Shown: positions 33,502-43,954, counted from the stretch's first letter. The stretch: DNA of 64,000 nt from Flavobacterium sp. SUN052 (GCF_028867935.1 NZ_JAPQNS010000001.1:1178001-1242000), one strand, 5' to 3'. A program made the numbers and translations. Notes: generated by a model not told the origin, from the sequence alone.

Positions 33502-35784
33502 TCAATGACCAAACCAGCTATCGGGAATATCTATTGGCTCGGAGCCGTTCAGACTATATTTCAGCTTGAGCGTAAAACCGCCCCCTCCTTCAATAAAATC
33601 TGCTTCGAAAGGGTGCGCGCCTTTTTGCAAAGCTACCTGGCCACTTTTTTCGATAGGTGAATGGTTTCCGTCATTATCCACCACCATCCGGTCAGCAATT
33701 CGCAAAATGCCGCCATCATCGCAGGTGTAGAAAAAGGTGTAAACGCCCGTTTCGGGTACGGTCAGATACCCCCGAAACTGAATACCGAAGCTGGGCGCGT
33801 TTACCGATTTAGGCACCACCAGATTGCTAACGGTATAAGTACTATCAGCCTGCTGTAATTTCATCAATTTCGTTTCCTTGAAGTATTTTTTGAAGTAGCT
33901 ACACCGCAAACCCGCCTGCGAAATGGCAACGGCAGCAGGTGTCGCGTAGGCCTGCTGCTGATAGCGTAGCGAATATACATCGCCCCGTAAGCCCGACGGA
34001 GTGAAGGCCGCCACATTGATCGTCTGCGGTTTGGTGATAGCATACCCATCGGGTAATTCAGGAGAGCTAGGCCCCGGTTGCGACCCATCGACGGTATAAC
34101 GGAGGGTGTAACTGTCCAGCGGCTTTTTGATGTGCAATTCGGCCTTGTCGACAAACACATTTTCTTCAGCAAAGCCGCTTAGGTCGGGCAGGCGGTAGTG
34201 AATTCCCAACTGCTCCATGCGGAGAAAGTGCTGTAGAAGCCGCTTCTGATAAGACGGAAAGTCTTTATTAGCCGTCCAAACCAGTTCCGACAAGGCAGTC
34301 ATGCGGGGCATGGCCATATAATCGGCGCGGTTTTCGGTAGAGATGTATTCTGTCCAGATGTTGGCCTGAGCGCCCAGAAACTGCTTGGTTTGTCCGGCGG
34401 TGATACCCTCGGGAACAACAGCCATGTTGTACACATTTTCGACGGACCGAATGCCCGGAGGAGTATCGAAATACAGATTACTGACCGGCGTCATTACCAC
34501 GTCGTTGCCGTTTTGAGCGGCTTTCTGCGGAGCGTTTTTTACCCAACTCCGCCAGTACATAACAGCGGTAGATGGTTTTAGCCCGCCTTCGAGTGCATCA
34601 TCCCAAACCATCAGTTTTTTGCCTTTCGACTGCACAAATTTCTCAATCCGATGCACGAAATAGCTTTGTAACTCTTCCACGTTTTTGATGCCTTCCCGTT
34701 GCATCAGCTCCTTACAAGCGGCCGACTCCGCCCAGGTCGACTTCTCTACTTCGTCGGCCCCAATGTGAACGTATTGACTTGGAAACAGGGCAATTACCTC
34801 ACTCAACACGGTTTCCATAAAGGTGTACGTAGGTTCGTTGCAGGGACAAATTGGTACCGAAAACGTTTTACCCATGCCCGGCTGACCCGTACAACTCAGA
34901 AACGGATAGGCTTTGATGGCAGCACTCAGGTGGCCGGGCATGTCGATTTCGGGAATGATCTCAACGTGGCGAGCGCTGGCGTAAGCGATGAGGGCGCGCA
35001 ACTGGGCCTGGGTGTAAAACCCGCCGTACTGGGTCTGGCCGTTCTGCTGCCGGATATAGGCTTTGGGCAGGTCGAAATCGGGGTTGGTTACTGCTCGTTT
35101 CAATACCACCGAATCTTGGTTATTGAACGTGCGCCAGGCTCCTTCACTGGTTAGTTTTGGGTAAGCTTTAATTTCCATGCGCCAGCCCTGATCGTCGGTC
35201 AGGTGCAGGTGAAAGGTATTGAACTTATAGAGGGTGAGCCGGTCAATGAATTTTTGCAGGTACTCGATGGAAAAAAAGTGACGCGATACATCCAGGTGCA
35301 TCCCCCGCCAGCCGTAGGAAGGTTGATCCTGAATCCGTACGGCCGGCAGCGTTAGGGTTGGTACCGGTTTGCTTCCTTTGTGCTCAACACTAACAGGCAG
35401 CAGTTGACGAATCGTCTGGATAGCCCGGAACATGCCGGTCGGGGTGCTGGCCCGCAGCGTGACTTGCCGGGTTGTTATCGTCAGTCCGTATCCTTCTGCC
35501 AACGAAATAGCTGGGTCATACTGCATCACGATGGGAGAGCCAGTTCCCTTGGCTGTAAGTGGCTTACCCAGGCTCGGTTGCAAAAGTTGGTTTAACTGCT
35601 CGGCTTCGGAACGGAAACGGTTGTCTTTAACCACCAAAGCGGTTTGCGAGGTCAGTATGAACTCACCGGGCACGGGCGTAAGCGAGGTAGGGTAGGGAAT
35701 GAGTGGGTACCGCTGGGACAACTCCTGTGCTTTTACAAGGGTGGTAACGAATGCAGTTAGCAGCAGGAAATAAAATCGAATCAT
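33502..35784 (-). CDS. Beta-N-acetylhexosaminidase, GH20, with C-terminal PA14-like domain
   Basis: A 760-residue secreted enzyme. Signal peptide (MIRFYFLLLTAFVTTLVKAQ), N-terminal GH20b domain, then a GH20 barrel from about 154 with FHLHLTDDQGWRMEIKAYP and the catalytic D344-E345 pair in HIGADEVEKSTW. The C-terminal 145 residues resemble a PA14 domain (FRGYLTVPETGVYTFFYTCD). GH20 enzymes release terminal GlcNAc or GalNAc with substrate-assisted catalysis. The frame continues 78 codons upstream of 35784, but the signal peptide sets the start. It is last in the minus-strand operon starting at the GH18 gene. Confidence 0.9.
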   Translation of the reverse strand: MIRFYFLLLTAFVTTLVKAQELSQRYPLIPYPTSLTPVPGEFILTSQTALVVKDNRFRSEAEQLNQLLQPSLGKPLTAKGTGSPIVMQYDPAISLAEGYGLTITTRQVTLRASTPTGMFRAIQTIRQLLPVSVEHKGSKPVPTLTLPAVRIQDQPSYGWRGMHLDVSRHFFSIEYLQKFIDRLTLYKFNTFHLHLTDDQGWRMEIKAYPKLTSEGAWRTFNNQDSVVLKRAVTNPDFDLPKAYIRQQNGQTQYGGFYTQAQLRALIAYASARHVEIIPEIDMPGHLSAAIKAYPFLSCTGQPGMGKTFSVPICPCNEPTYTFMETVLSEVIALFPSQYVHIGADEVEKSTWAESAACKELMQREGIKNVEELQSYFVHRIEKFVQSKGKKLMVWDDALEGGLKPSTAVMYWRSWVKNAPQKAAQNGNDVVMTPVSNLYFDTPPGIRSVENVYNMAVVPEGITAGQTKQFLGAQANIWTEYISTENRADYMAMPRMTALSELVWTANKDFPSYQKRLLQHFLRMEQLGIHYRLPDLSGFAEENVFVDKAELHIKKPLDSYTLRYTVDGSQPGPSSPELPDGYAITKPQTINVAAFTPSGLRGDVYSLRYQQQAYATPAAVAISQAGLRCSYFKKYFKETKLMKLQQADSTYTVSNLVVPKSVNAPSFGIQFRGYLTVPETGVYTFFYTCDDGGILRIADRMVVDNDGNHSPIEKSGQVALQKGAHPFEADFIEGGGGFTLKLKYSLNGSEPIDIPDSWFGH

Positions 35785-35839
35785 TGATTCGGCGATTTGG
35801 TATTGAGCGAATAAACTAGGGAGCGATAGGGGTGGGGGC

Positions 35840-37087
35840 TTACTTCGACGCCACAACGAGTGTTTTGCCCGCAGTTTTGCGAAGTTCAATCTCAATTGGA
35901 AACACCAGCCCCGGATCGTTTCGGCGCGCAACCGTTTGCTGCAACGTACCCAGCGTTCGGTTGACCTTGCCTCTGAAAAGACGCTTGCCCTCGTGAATAA
36001 TCTCCACAGGTTTATCAAGGTCCATCATAGCATCGTTCAGGCGAATGACCAGTGTCTCGTAGTCGTTTTTCTCGATGGTAACGACGTTGCCCTTGTATGA
36101 AGCAACGACTTCCCGCCCGGTTTTGGCTTGCCCTTCGGGTACCGCCAACCAGTAGAAATCAGTGTGGACCCGGTCGTCCTGCTTCCAGACCACTTTATCA
36201 GGAATGGTATTACGACGGAAAGGCATCATCCAGGCTATAGCCACGGTATCTTCACCCTGCATCCAGTGACTGCGACCCTCATGCAATTGAACCAGGTGTT
36301 TGTAGCCACCGGGGTCGGCAGTTTGCAAACTGTCCAGCCAGCGTCCCCAGCGTTCGGCAATTTTGTTGCGATCATAGGCCTTATCAAGTGCCCCCATATG
36401 CAGCGTAAAGCCAATATTGCGCAGGTTCACCGGCGTCACTTCGTTGGGGTGGCCGGCCATCATCGCTGCAGCCGCCCACCGGTCGGCCATGCGGGGAGCC
36501 AACTGATACACGCCATCGCCCCCGGCTGAGTAGCCCATCACGTACACTTTATTCGGGTTAACGCCTTCTGCCAGCACAGCCGCCTGGATTAGTTTATCGA
36601 GCATGGGGTCGATGTGCGTTTCGTGCCAGAGGTTCCAGGTGTTAGTAGGAGCACGGGGAGCAACATACACGCCCTCAGCCAGTTTGTAGAGTCCAATCTG
36701 GTTTTTCCACTGCTGGTCGTTGACTTCAGGCTTGGCGTTGCCGCCCCCGTGTAGCGAAATAAACAGGCTGCGCCCGTCGGCTGGTTTTTCGCCGAACAGC
36801 CGGTACTCAAACTTCATGACGTGTTCGCCCTCAGTCAGCGTTTTGTCGACCCAGCTTTTTTTCAGGGCTTCGGCTCGCTGGGTACGTTCATCGTTTAACA
36901 GCAGGCTAGCGGCTTCGTCGGCCTCCTTGCGTGTCAGGTCCGTCCGGGCAGCGGCTTCGGTGCGCAAAGCAGGCCGTTGAATTGGATTCATTGCCAGCCA
37001 CTTTTTCAGGTACGTTACCGGTTGGGCGAACCCCGTTGTAGCGAGACAGATGACTGCCAATAGGGAATAAAAAGTACGTTTTATCAT
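35840..37087 (-). CDS. Secreted alpha/beta hydrolase (esterase/depolymerase-like)
   Basis: A 415-residue protein with a signal peptide (MIKRTFYSLLAVICLATTGFAQ). An N-terminal helical stretch precedes the hydrolase core: LFISLHGGGNAKP (oxyanion), KVYVMGYSAGGDGVYQLAPR with the nucleophile S187, and a late EGRSHWMQGEDT with candidate His. It resembles PHB-depolymerase/feruloyl-esterase-type hydrolases. In a glycan operon it may remove acyl groups from glycans, which is inference. It starts 2 nt after the preceding gene, so the two are coupled. Confidence 0.75.
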   Translation of the reverse strand: MIKRTFYSLLAVICLATTGFAQPVTYLKKWLAMNPIQRPALRTEAAARTDLTRKEADEAASLLLNDERTQRAEALKKSWVDKTLTEGEHVMKFEYRLFGEKPADGRSLFISLHGGGNAKPEVNDQQWKNQIGLYKLAEGVYVAPRAPTNTWNLWHETHIDPMLDKLIQAAVLAEGVNPNKVYVMGYSAGGDGVYQLAPRMADRWAAAAMMAGHPNEVTPVNLRNIGFTLHMGALDKAYDRNKIAERWGRWLDSLQTADPGGYKHLVQLHEGRSHWMQGEDTVAIAWMMPFRRNTIPDKVVWKQDDRVHTDFYWLAVPEGQAKTGREVVASYKGNVVTIEKNDYETLVIRLNDAMMDLDKPVEIIHEGKRLFRGKVNRTLGTLQQTVARRNDPGLVFPIEIELRKTAGKTLVVASK

Positions 37088-37089
37088 GC

Positions 37090-39639
37090 TTATTCAGTAC
37101 CGGCTTTCTGCCCGTTAACAACCGTTAGGGTTGGTGTCAGTTTCCATTCGTTGTCGAAAAAACCAGCCATCCGCACCCCCTGGCTACCGGAGCGAACCAT
37201 GTCCAGCCCAAAGATCATAAAGTCGGGAAAGCCACTGGCTCCGGCAAAATACTGGTTGGCCGAAGCCGCCCGCATCCCCTTCAGGCCTGTTCCGCCAATA
37301 ACCGCTACAGAAGCCGTCGCTGAGTTTTTGATGGGCCACACAAAGTAGGCCGCCAAATCGTCGCCCTGCCATTGCTGACTGCCTGCCCGCAGCTGGTTGC
37401 GCTCGATCTGAATGGGGCAGTCGGCCAGGAGCAGTTTCCAGGCCGCGTTGTTGGTCGCGTTACCAATCAGCACAACACCCCGGTCGGTGTAGGTAGCCAG
37501 CGAAAAGTCCGTGTCGGCCACAATGTCGACGGCGCCATTGCCCCGATAGTACCAGGTCTCCGCATCGAAGCGGGCTTTCTGGATGTTCCAGTCGTTTTCT
37601 TCTTTCGTGCCACGCGTCCCGTACACGAACACCATTCGGTTGTTGAACGCATCTTTGAACGTGCCGTTTCGGTGCGGTCCTTTTTGAGCGCGGTCCGGTT
37701 TTCCGGTTACGGCCCAGCTGTTTCCATCTCGCCGGAGTAGCAGCGTATCATGAGCAGTAACGGTGGTATGGTTAATTGCCGACTGCCCGTCCAGCGTAAT
37801 ACTGACCGACGCCTTCGACCCAAACTGATCCAGTGCCAGTTTCAGCAAGGCCACATTGGTAGTTGTGCCGGTAATTCCCTGCCTGGTCCGGTTGAGCTGA
37901 ATCCGGCTGTAGATCAGCGGCCGTTCCTGCTGTTCGATGGAGGCCCACCGGAAGGTTGAAGAGATACCCGGATTGGCCGTTTTGAAATCAATGGAATTGA
38001 TAGTTGAATCGACGGGGATTGTGTGCCATGTAAAGAATTCGAACAGGGGTTTCCAATCTACACTGTGGTCCCCAAACCAGTGACTGCCGCCGGGATATTC
38101 GTAGTAGCTCAGATCCGGTTGCGTCTCTCCCAGGATTTTTCGCATCTGCCGGGCGTAGGTAACCGGAACGGTACGGTCGGCATCGCCGTGGAAAACGTAA
38201 ACGCCCAGCGGTTTATAGTTGGTTGTCAACTTTAGCACGTCGCTCTGGTTGCCTGCCCGCAATAGCATCTGTTCCAGTGGGTTACTGCTACTATCAGGGA
38301 TGACGCCATCCGCCGAGCCGTATTCTTTCAGAGTTGGGTAGCCCGCGCAGGGCGCAATAGCTGCCCATTTGTCAGGGTAAGTGGCTCCCAGAAACCAAGT
38401 GCCGTGCCCGCCCATCGAATGGCCAGTCAGGTAAATATGTCGCGGGTCGGGTTTGAACTGTTCTTTGGCCAGTGCCAACACTTCCAGCGCATCAATCCGT
38501 CCCCAGTCCTCCCAGTTAAACCCACGCGGACGCCGGTTCGTAGCGGCCACCAGGTTGCCCCAATCTTTAGGTTTGTAGGCCCGCGCTTGTCCACTTGCTT
38601 CAACGCCCGCCCCGTGAACCGACAGGAACAGGGCCGACGACGACGCACTACCAGACGATTGGGGTGTAACGGCGTAATATTGCAGGCTTCCGTCGATCTG
38701 GCTTATAAACGTGCGGCTATATGACGCACCAGGGGCTACGGCCTCAATGCTAACGCTTGCTTTATCGAGGGTCTTTCCTTTCTGAACGAGCGTCAGTTCA
38801 GCCAGTTGCGGCCCTTTGTTTGTAATGGCACTACCATCGAACCCAAAGGTTACTTTCCGGCTCGATAGGGCCGGTACCGTGGGTACGGAAGTCGTCTGCT
38901 CCCGGCCACCTAATCGGCTGGTCAATTGCAGGCCTGTCAGGGGAGTGGCAGACGTATTGACCACTACCACGGCACCCCGCAGCGAAGCGTTCGACTCGCC
39001 AAGCCGGATACTGGGCAGGGTAGGGTCGTCGGTGCGCAGGAGAGCCGGTTGAGTGGGAAAGCTGAGGTTGGCCGTAATCAGGACACCCCGTGCGTAAAAG
39101 TCATTGCGTCCTTTCTGGAGCTTCACGGGAATGTGCAGATACCCCATGCTGTAGGCATCGCCCATGTGCAGTTCGCCGTTCACATACACGTTGCTGTTTC
39201 CCCGAATATTCAACAGGGCAACCTGCTCGCGGGGCGACTCGTAAGTGAGGTACGTGTAGCCACCGGCACCACCCAGACCACCCCGCAGACTACCCGCCGT
39301 AACACCCGGTCCGGCGGGAGCTCCTGCATTGCCACGGAACGAGCCGCGTGGCCGTAGTCGGTTGAGACTATCAGCCGCTACAGCTACCCATTTGATTTCC
39401 CGGCCCTGCTCGTCGGTGCCAAAAACGGCCCCCTCGGTGGGTTGTTTGAGAGTGCCCATGTAGAGCTGATACGCCAGCGGGTCGGTGTAAATGGCCTCGC
39501 GACCATAGCGGCTACCCGTCAGGGCAGCTAAACCCTGGGTAAACTGATACGTAGCTGTTGCTGAGGGTTGGCTAACCTGACCCCAGATGGGGGTTGTTAT
39601 CCACGGCAACAGACAAAGCAGAAGGAATCGGTTAAACAT
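37090..39639 (-). CDS. Large secreted prolyl-oligopeptidase-type alpha/beta hydrolase
   Basis: An 849-residue secreted protein (MFNRFLLLCLLPWITTPIWG signal). The first 320 residues are strand-rich with a lectin-like feel (LLNIRGNSNVYVNGELHMGD). The hydrolase core has FLSVHGAGVE and IYLTGHSMGGHGTWFLGATYP with nucleophile S408, then VYVFHGDADRTVP and YEYPGGSHWFG for the acid and His. Its C-terminal 300 residues have no motif I recognise. Esterase or peptidase, substrate unknown; position between fucosidase and esterase suggests a role in glycoconjugate degradation. Confidence 0.75.
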   Translation of the reverse strand: MFNRFLLLCLLPWITTPIWGQVSQPSATATYQFTQGLAALTGSRYGREAIYTDPLAYQLYMGTLKQPTEGAVFGTDEQGREIKWVAVAADSLNRLRPRGSFRGNAGAPAGPGVTAGSLRGGLGGAGGYTYLTYESPREQVALLNIRGNSNVYVNGELHMGDAYSMGYLHIPVKLQKGRNDFYARGVLITANLSFPTQPALLRTDDPTLPSIRLGESNASLRGAVVVVNTSATPLTGLQLTSRLGGREQTTSVPTVPALSSRKVTFGFDGSAITNKGPQLAELTLVQKGKTLDKASVSIEAVAPGASYSRTFISQIDGSLQYYAVTPQSSGSASSSALFLSVHGAGVEASGQARAYKPKDWGNLVAATNRRPRGFNWEDWGRIDALEVLALAKEQFKPDPRHIYLTGHSMGGHGTWFLGATYPDKWAAIAPCAGYPTLKEYGSADGVIPDSSSNPLEQMLLRAGNQSDVLKLTTNYKPLGVYVFHGDADRTVPVTYARQMRKILGETQPDLSYYEYPGGSHWFGDHSVDWKPLFEFFTWHTIPVDSTINSIDFKTANPGISSTFRWASIEQQERPLIYSRIQLNRTRQGITGTTTNVALLKLALDQFGSKASVSITLDGQSAINHTTVTAHDTLLLRRDGNSWAVTGKPDRAQKGPHRNGTFKDAFNNRMVFVYGTRGTKEENDWNIQKARFDAETWYYRGNGAVDIVADTDFSLATYTDRGVVLIGNATNNAAWKLLLADCPIQIERNQLRAGSQQWQGDDLAAYFVWPIKNSATASVAVIGGTGLKGMRAASANQYFAGASGFPDFMIFGLDMVRSGSQGVRMAGFFDNEWKLTPTLTVVNGQKAGTE

Positions 39640-39695
39640 TATTGATGGATAAAAGGAATGACTAAATATCGTTCTCAGACACCAGCTACAGACTA

Positions 39696-41144
39696 TCAGC
39701 GGTCAACCCGTTTGAATACCCAGGCGGGTTGGCTGGCCAATGATTGGCGCACGGATTCAGGCAGCGAGACCACCAATCCTTCTGGGGTTGAGCGAGTTTT
39801 GAGTGGTTTGCTGTAGCCCAAAAGTGTCACCACGGTTTTTGGTGAAACACCTGCCAGGGTAATGGTGGCCGGAGGGGTTTCGCCTTCGGCAGGCAGATAC
39901 GTCTGGTACGTAGCTTTCCCATTACCTGTGAATGCCCACTGTTTCTGACGATAGGGAGCTACGGGTTTTGTGCCGTAAATAGACTCGCCGTTCACGCGAA
40001 GCCACGCTCCAATTTCCTGCAAGCGACTGTAGGCTTCTTCGTGCCATTCGCCATCGGGGCCGGGGGCGATGTTCAGCAGCAGGTTTCCATTTTTGGCCAC
40101 AATGTCCACTAACGTCTGCACTAATTTCCGGCTGGATTTGAAGTTTTCTTTCGGAATGTACGACCACGAATCGCCCATGGTCATGCACGACTCCCAGGGA
40201 ATAGGCAGGTAGGCATCGGGGATAGACTGTTCTGGGGTAACGTAGTTCTCAAATTCTCCCGTTACGGTGCGATCCACCACCAGCAGGCCGGGTTGATGAC
40301 TGCGACCCATACGGGCGATTCGGGCCATGTCGATGTCCTGATCGTAAGGAATAGTGCGCTGCCAGCTAATGGTCGAGTCGATGGTATTGGCCGGGCGCAC
40401 CCAACCCCCGTCCAGCCAGAGGATGTCTATTTTGCCGTAGCCAGTCATCAACTCCTGAATCTGGTTATAGGTGAAGTCCTTAAACTTTTGCCAGCGTTCG
40501 GGGTATTTTTTTGGTGCGTACGATACGTTGCGATCTTTGGGAGGAAAGTAAGGGTCCCAATAAGACGGCGTGTTCCAGTCAGGTTTGGAGAAGTAGGCTC
40601 CCACCATGAAGTTCTGGTTGCGGAACGCACCAAAAATCTCCTTCGCCACATTGCTGCGCGGATTGCTTGAGAAAGGTGTTTTAGAACTGGTGATTTTGTA
40701 GTCGGTCTGCTTGGTGTCGAACATGCAGAAACCATCGTGGTGCTTGGTCGTAAACACCACGTACTTCATGCCAGCATCTTTGGCAGCTGCGGCCCAGCGT
40801 TCGGGGTTGAATTTAACAGGGTTGAACGTCGTTTGCAGGTTTTCGTAAGCCTGCTTGTATTCGTACCAGTTGGCAGAATAGGGACCGTGACGCTCGCACC
40901 AGCCCTCGTCTTCAGGACAGAGTGACCACGACTCCACAATACCCCAGGTGCTATACGTACCCCAGTGCATGAGCAGGCCGAACTTAATATCCTGCCACTG
41001 CGCCAGTTTTTGTCGCACCAGACTGTCTTTGGGGACTACGTAATGACCGTGATTTTGCTCAGCATGTTGCTGCGCTAGCGCACCCGATGACCAGGTTAGC
41101 AACAGAATGAAACATGCAAGGCGATTGGTAAAGGACTTATGCAT
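39696..41144 (-). CDS. Alpha-L-fucosidase, GH29
   Basis: A 482-residue secreted enzyme with a signal peptide (FILLLTWSSGALAQ). GH29 features: FGLLMHWGTYSTWG, KYVVFTTKHHDGFCMFDT, and the nucleophile D245 in DILWLDGGW. NGNLLLNIAPGPDG near the C-terminal part of the barrel is also typical. It removes alpha-linked L-fucose from glycans with retention. The start is the ATG at 41144, 3 nt inside the TTG-initiated open frame. The GH18 stop is 6 nt upstream. Confidence 0.93.
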   Translation of the reverse strand: MHKSFTNRLACFILLLTWSSGALAQQHAEQNHGHYVVPKDSLVRQKLAQWQDIKFGLLMHWGTYSTWGIVESWSLCPEDEGWCERHGPYSANWYEYKQAYENLQTTFNPVKFNPERWAAAAKDAGMKYVVFTTKHHDGFCMFDTKQTDYKITSSKTPFSSNPRSNVAKEIFGAFRNQNFMVGAYFSKPDWNTPSYWDPYFPPKDRNVSYAPKKYPERWQKFKDFTYNQIQELMTGYGKIDILWLDGGWVRPANTIDSTISWQRTIPYDQDIDMARIARMGRSHQPGLLVVDRTVTGEFENYVTPEQSIPDAYLPIPWESCMTMGDSWSYIPKENFKSSRKLVQTLVDIVAKNGNLLLNIAPGPDGEWHEEAYSRLQEIGAWLRVNGESIYGTKPVAPYRQKQWAFTGNGKATYQTYLPAEGETPPATITLAGVSPKTVVTLLGYSKPLKTRSTPEGLVVSLPESVRQSLASQPAWVFKRVDR

Positions 41145-41150
41145 CAAACG

Positions 41151-42311
41151 CTATTTTCTCATTTCAGTGACCAAATGATTCAGGAGGGTATCTTGTTGCA
41201 GGTCGTAAATGTACTCCCAGAACATTACCCCGGCCAGGCCTTTTTGCTTCACGTAGGCTACCTTTGGATCTACTGACTGGTTGTCGGCGTAGGTGATGAA
41301 CATACGGCTGGTTGGGTTCCAAAGATAGGGAGCTTTAGCATCGGCATCCCAATGGCGAACGAAACCATTTTTGTTGATGTATTTCGCCACTAATTCGTCA
41401 TGACTGATAAAATAATGCTTCCCGGTAGCAGGCTGGTACAGCCCATTATCCTGAGGATTAACGTTATCCCAGCCACGTCCGTAAAATGGAAGCCCCAGCA
41501 CAATTTTTTCCACTGGAACCCCCGCCCGAATATGTCCATCAACGGCTGAGATCGAACTGTTGCGCGACTGGTCCCCTTTTTTCGACTGATCGAGGGGGCT
41601 GTGATGACCTGTTACTTTGTCGTTGCCGTGGTACAAATCATACGTCATGATGTTGACGTAATCGAGATACTTTTGGGCTTCCGCAAGGTTCGTATGGCTC
41701 ACAAAGGCTGTATCGCCCCCAGTGGCGGCTGTCAGCAGGTAATGGTTCGCTCCGGTTCGCTTGTCGAGCTTGCCCTGCTCATCGAGCCGGTCGCGGATGG
41801 CTTTTAAGAATAGCGTGAAATTTTCCTTGTCTTCGGGTCGGTAAATATTTCCGGCTCCGATCTGGGCGGGGTATTCCCAATCAATATCGACGCCATCAAG
41901 TTTATGCTCTTTCAGAAAATCAACCGCGCTATCGGCAAATCGTCGGCGCGAAGCCTCGGTCAGAGCGGCATCGGAGAAGTATTTACAACCTCCCCAGCCC
42001 CCCACCGAAATGAGAATTTTCAGGTCTTTATTAATGGCGCGTAATGATGTTAGCTCGGCTAAATTTGCTTTATCTTTAGCTGAGTTTGGGGCCAGTCCAC
42101 CGGTTTGGTCAGGAACAGCAAAGGCGTAATTGATATGCGTGAGTTTGCGGGCATCAATCTGGGCTTTGGTCCATCCGTTGCCGCTTACGTACCCAATCAC
42201 CACGTAGCGTTTGGAAGGAGGTGCAGTCTGAATGGCCATACCGCACAACGGGGAAAGGCTAATCAGGAAAAATGCCATCAAAACAGATAGCAGCAGAGAA
42301 GAATACTTCAC
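41151..42311 (-). CDS. GH18 glycoside hydrolase (chitinase / endo-GlcNAcase)
   Basis: A 386-residue GH18 enzyme with signal peptide (KYSSLLLSVLMAFFLISLS). The catalytic DxxDxDxE motif reads LDGVDIDWEYP (E146), preceded by KILISVGGWGGCKYFSD and followed by LDYVNIMTYD and GVMFWEYIYD. It hydrolyses chitin or the chitobiose core of N-glycans; the operon with fucosidase and hexosaminidase suits either. I place the start at GTG 42311: the frame upstream to TTG 42341 runs into the -7 promoter box. First gene of the five-gene minus-strand operon. Confidence 0.9.
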   Translation of the reverse strand: MKYSSLLLSVLMAFFLISLSPLCGMAIQTAPPSKRYVVIGYVSGNGWTKAQIDARKLTHINYAFAVPDQTGGLAPNSAKDKANLAELTSLRAINKDLKILISVGGWGGCKYFSDAALTEASRRRFADSAVDFLKEHKLDGVDIDWEYPAQIGAGNIYRPEDKENFTLFLKAIRDRLDEQGKLDKRTGANHYLLTAATGGDTAFVSHTNLAEAQKYLDYVNIMTYDLYHGNDKVTGHHSPLDQSKKGDQSRNSSISAVDGHIRAGVPVEKIVLGLPFYGRGWDNVNPQDNGLYQPATGKHYFISHDELVAKYINKNGFVRHWDADAKAPYLWNPTSRMFITYADNQSVDPKVAYVKQKGLAGVMFWEYIYDLQQDTLLNHLVTEMRK

Positions 42312-42338
42312 AGTTCTTTGGGCAAAGTGGCTAACGTA

Positions 42339-42346
42339 CAAAGATA
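42339..42346 (-). promoter_or_regulatory. -7 promoter element of the hydrolase operon
   Basis: TATCTTTG on the minus strand, 27 nt upstream of the GTG start of the GH18 gene. The following 208 bp up to the ROK start are very AT-rich, with several TTATTAA words, and probably hold the ROK operators; none is clear enough to place. Confidence 0.55.
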
Positions 42347-42554
42347 TTGATATTTTAAATTTTTTATAAAATCGGTGATTTATTAAGAAAATTATTTATT
42401 AACCAGTTATGTATTGATGCATTTGTATGGGTAATTTTGGTGTTTAACAACTTTTTTGATTTGAGACACACAGAAATACCCCTGTATCGCCTTCTATTAA
42501 TACTGATACGTTTCCCCCTTACCGATAACTGACTTTTTAAGGTCAGCCCCCCAT

Positions 42555-43787
42555 ATGCTTGCTCCTACCGCTCTGGATGACACTACCGATACCAAATGGT
42601 CTGTTGTTGCTTATAAAAAAAATCAAAAGGTAAAAAAGGCGCTGTTGCACCTCTACCAGGATGGCCCCTGCACCCTGGCAAAACTGGCCGAAGTGCTCCA
42701 TACTAGTATTCCCTCTGCTACCAACATCATCGACCAGTTGGTGGAGGAGGGCTGGGTAAGTACCATTGGAATGGTCACGGGAAATAATGGCCGACGACCA
42801 GTCTTATACAGCCTGAATCCGGTTGGTCATTACGTACTGATCGTGGATAGTAATACAAAGGGAACCCGCTTGTCTGTGGTCAATTTAATGCGTGAGATCA
42901 TTGTTGAGCGCAGCGATCCCACGGTTCTCAAGGATAGTCCGGGTTTTTCGGCTTTTCTGAAGTCGTTTGTGAACAATGTACTTATGGAATCGGGAATTGC
43001 CAAGGCCGATGTTATTGGGGTCGGGCTCTCGATGCCCGGCTTGATTGACTCGCGGCACGGCCTCAACCTGAGTTACCCTAACCTGGGCATTCCGGGTCAG
43101 TCGTTTACCGACTGGCTGGAGAGGCAATGGAGGTTGCCCGTTTTTATGATCAACGACACTAAAGCCACTGCGCTGGGCGAACACCGGTTTGGCAGCGGCC
43201 GGGGTAAGCAACACGCGCTGGCCATCAACATTGACTGGGGTGTGGGCCTTGGGATTATTATTAACGGCGACGTGTTTCAGGGGGCATCAGGTTTTGCGGG
43301 CGAGTTAGGCCACATTCAGGTTAACCCCAATGGCGAACTATGCTATTGCGGTAAAATTGGCTGTTTAGACACGCTTACGTCGGCTTCATCGCTGGTTAGG
43401 CGCGTGCAACAGGGTGTGTATGACGGGAAGACTACCCAACTGGCGGTTTACGGCGACGATCTGAAGCAGATTACAATCAATCACGTGATTAAGGCAGCTG
43501 ATCAGGGTGATGGCTTTGCTATTGACCTACTGCACGAAACCGGTTATGAGTTAGGCAAAGGGCTATCAATTGCCATCACCTTGTTTAACCCGGAGGTAAT
43601 CATTGTCGATGGGGTGCTGGCTGAAGCCTCGTTATTCATAACCAACGGCATGAAACAGGCCATCAATAAATACTGCCTAAGCGGCTTCCGCGATAACCTG
43701 ACCATCGAAGTCACAACACTGGCGGGTGCGGCTAAGTGGCTCGGCACCCATGCATACGTGATTGAAAGTCTGTTCGTAAACGCCTAG
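42555..43787 (+). CDS. ROK-family transcription regulator (NagC/XylR-like)
   Basis: A 410-residue regulator. Residues 20-85 form a winged helix (TLAKLAEVLHTSIPSATNII). The ROK domain follows, with VIGVGLSMPGLID, GFAGELGHIQVNPNGELCYC, and the zinc motif CxCGxxGC (C263, C265, C270). NagC-like members sense GlcNAc-6-P or other sugars and repress glycan-use genes. Its divergent position next to the GH18-fucosidase-hexosaminidase operon makes that operon the most likely target, and the SusCD pair a possible one. Confidence 0.88.
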   Translation: MLAPTALDDTTDTKWSVVAYKKNQKVKKALLHLYQDGPCTLAKLAEVLHTSIPSATNIIDQLVEEGWVSTIGMVTGNNGRRPVLYSLNPVGHYVLIVDSNTKGTRLSVVNLMREIIVERSDPTVLKDSPGFSAFLKSFVNNVLMESGIAKADVIGVGLSMPGLIDSRHGLNLSYPNLGIPGQSFTDWLERQWRLPVFMINDTKATALGEHRFGSGRGKQHALAINIDWGVGLGIIINGDVFQGASGFAGELGHIQVNPNGELCYCGKIGCLDTLTSASSLVRRVQQGVYDGKTTQLAVYGDDLKQITINHVIKAADQGDGFAIDLLHETGYELGKGLSIAITLFNPEVIIVDGVLAEASLFITNGMKQAINKYCLSGFRDNLTIEVTTLAGAAKWLGTHAYVIESLFVNA

Positions 43788-43954
43788 GTCGGCTTCGGCG
43801 CAGGGCTTTTTTCAACGTACTTGTTTGCTAAGTACTGAAGGTGAATGGGTAACTTGGTGATTAAGTAACTGCATGGTAGATAATACGTTGCGTCTGAAAT
43901 CCTAATTGCCGATTTACCCCATTACAAATCACCATCTACTTTACGAACAGCCTG

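Noticed and set aside
43855..43954. GGTAA/GTGATT words as another fold-back element before the VCBS gene
   Set aside because: Only scattered short matches; no continuous stem longer than about 8 bp.
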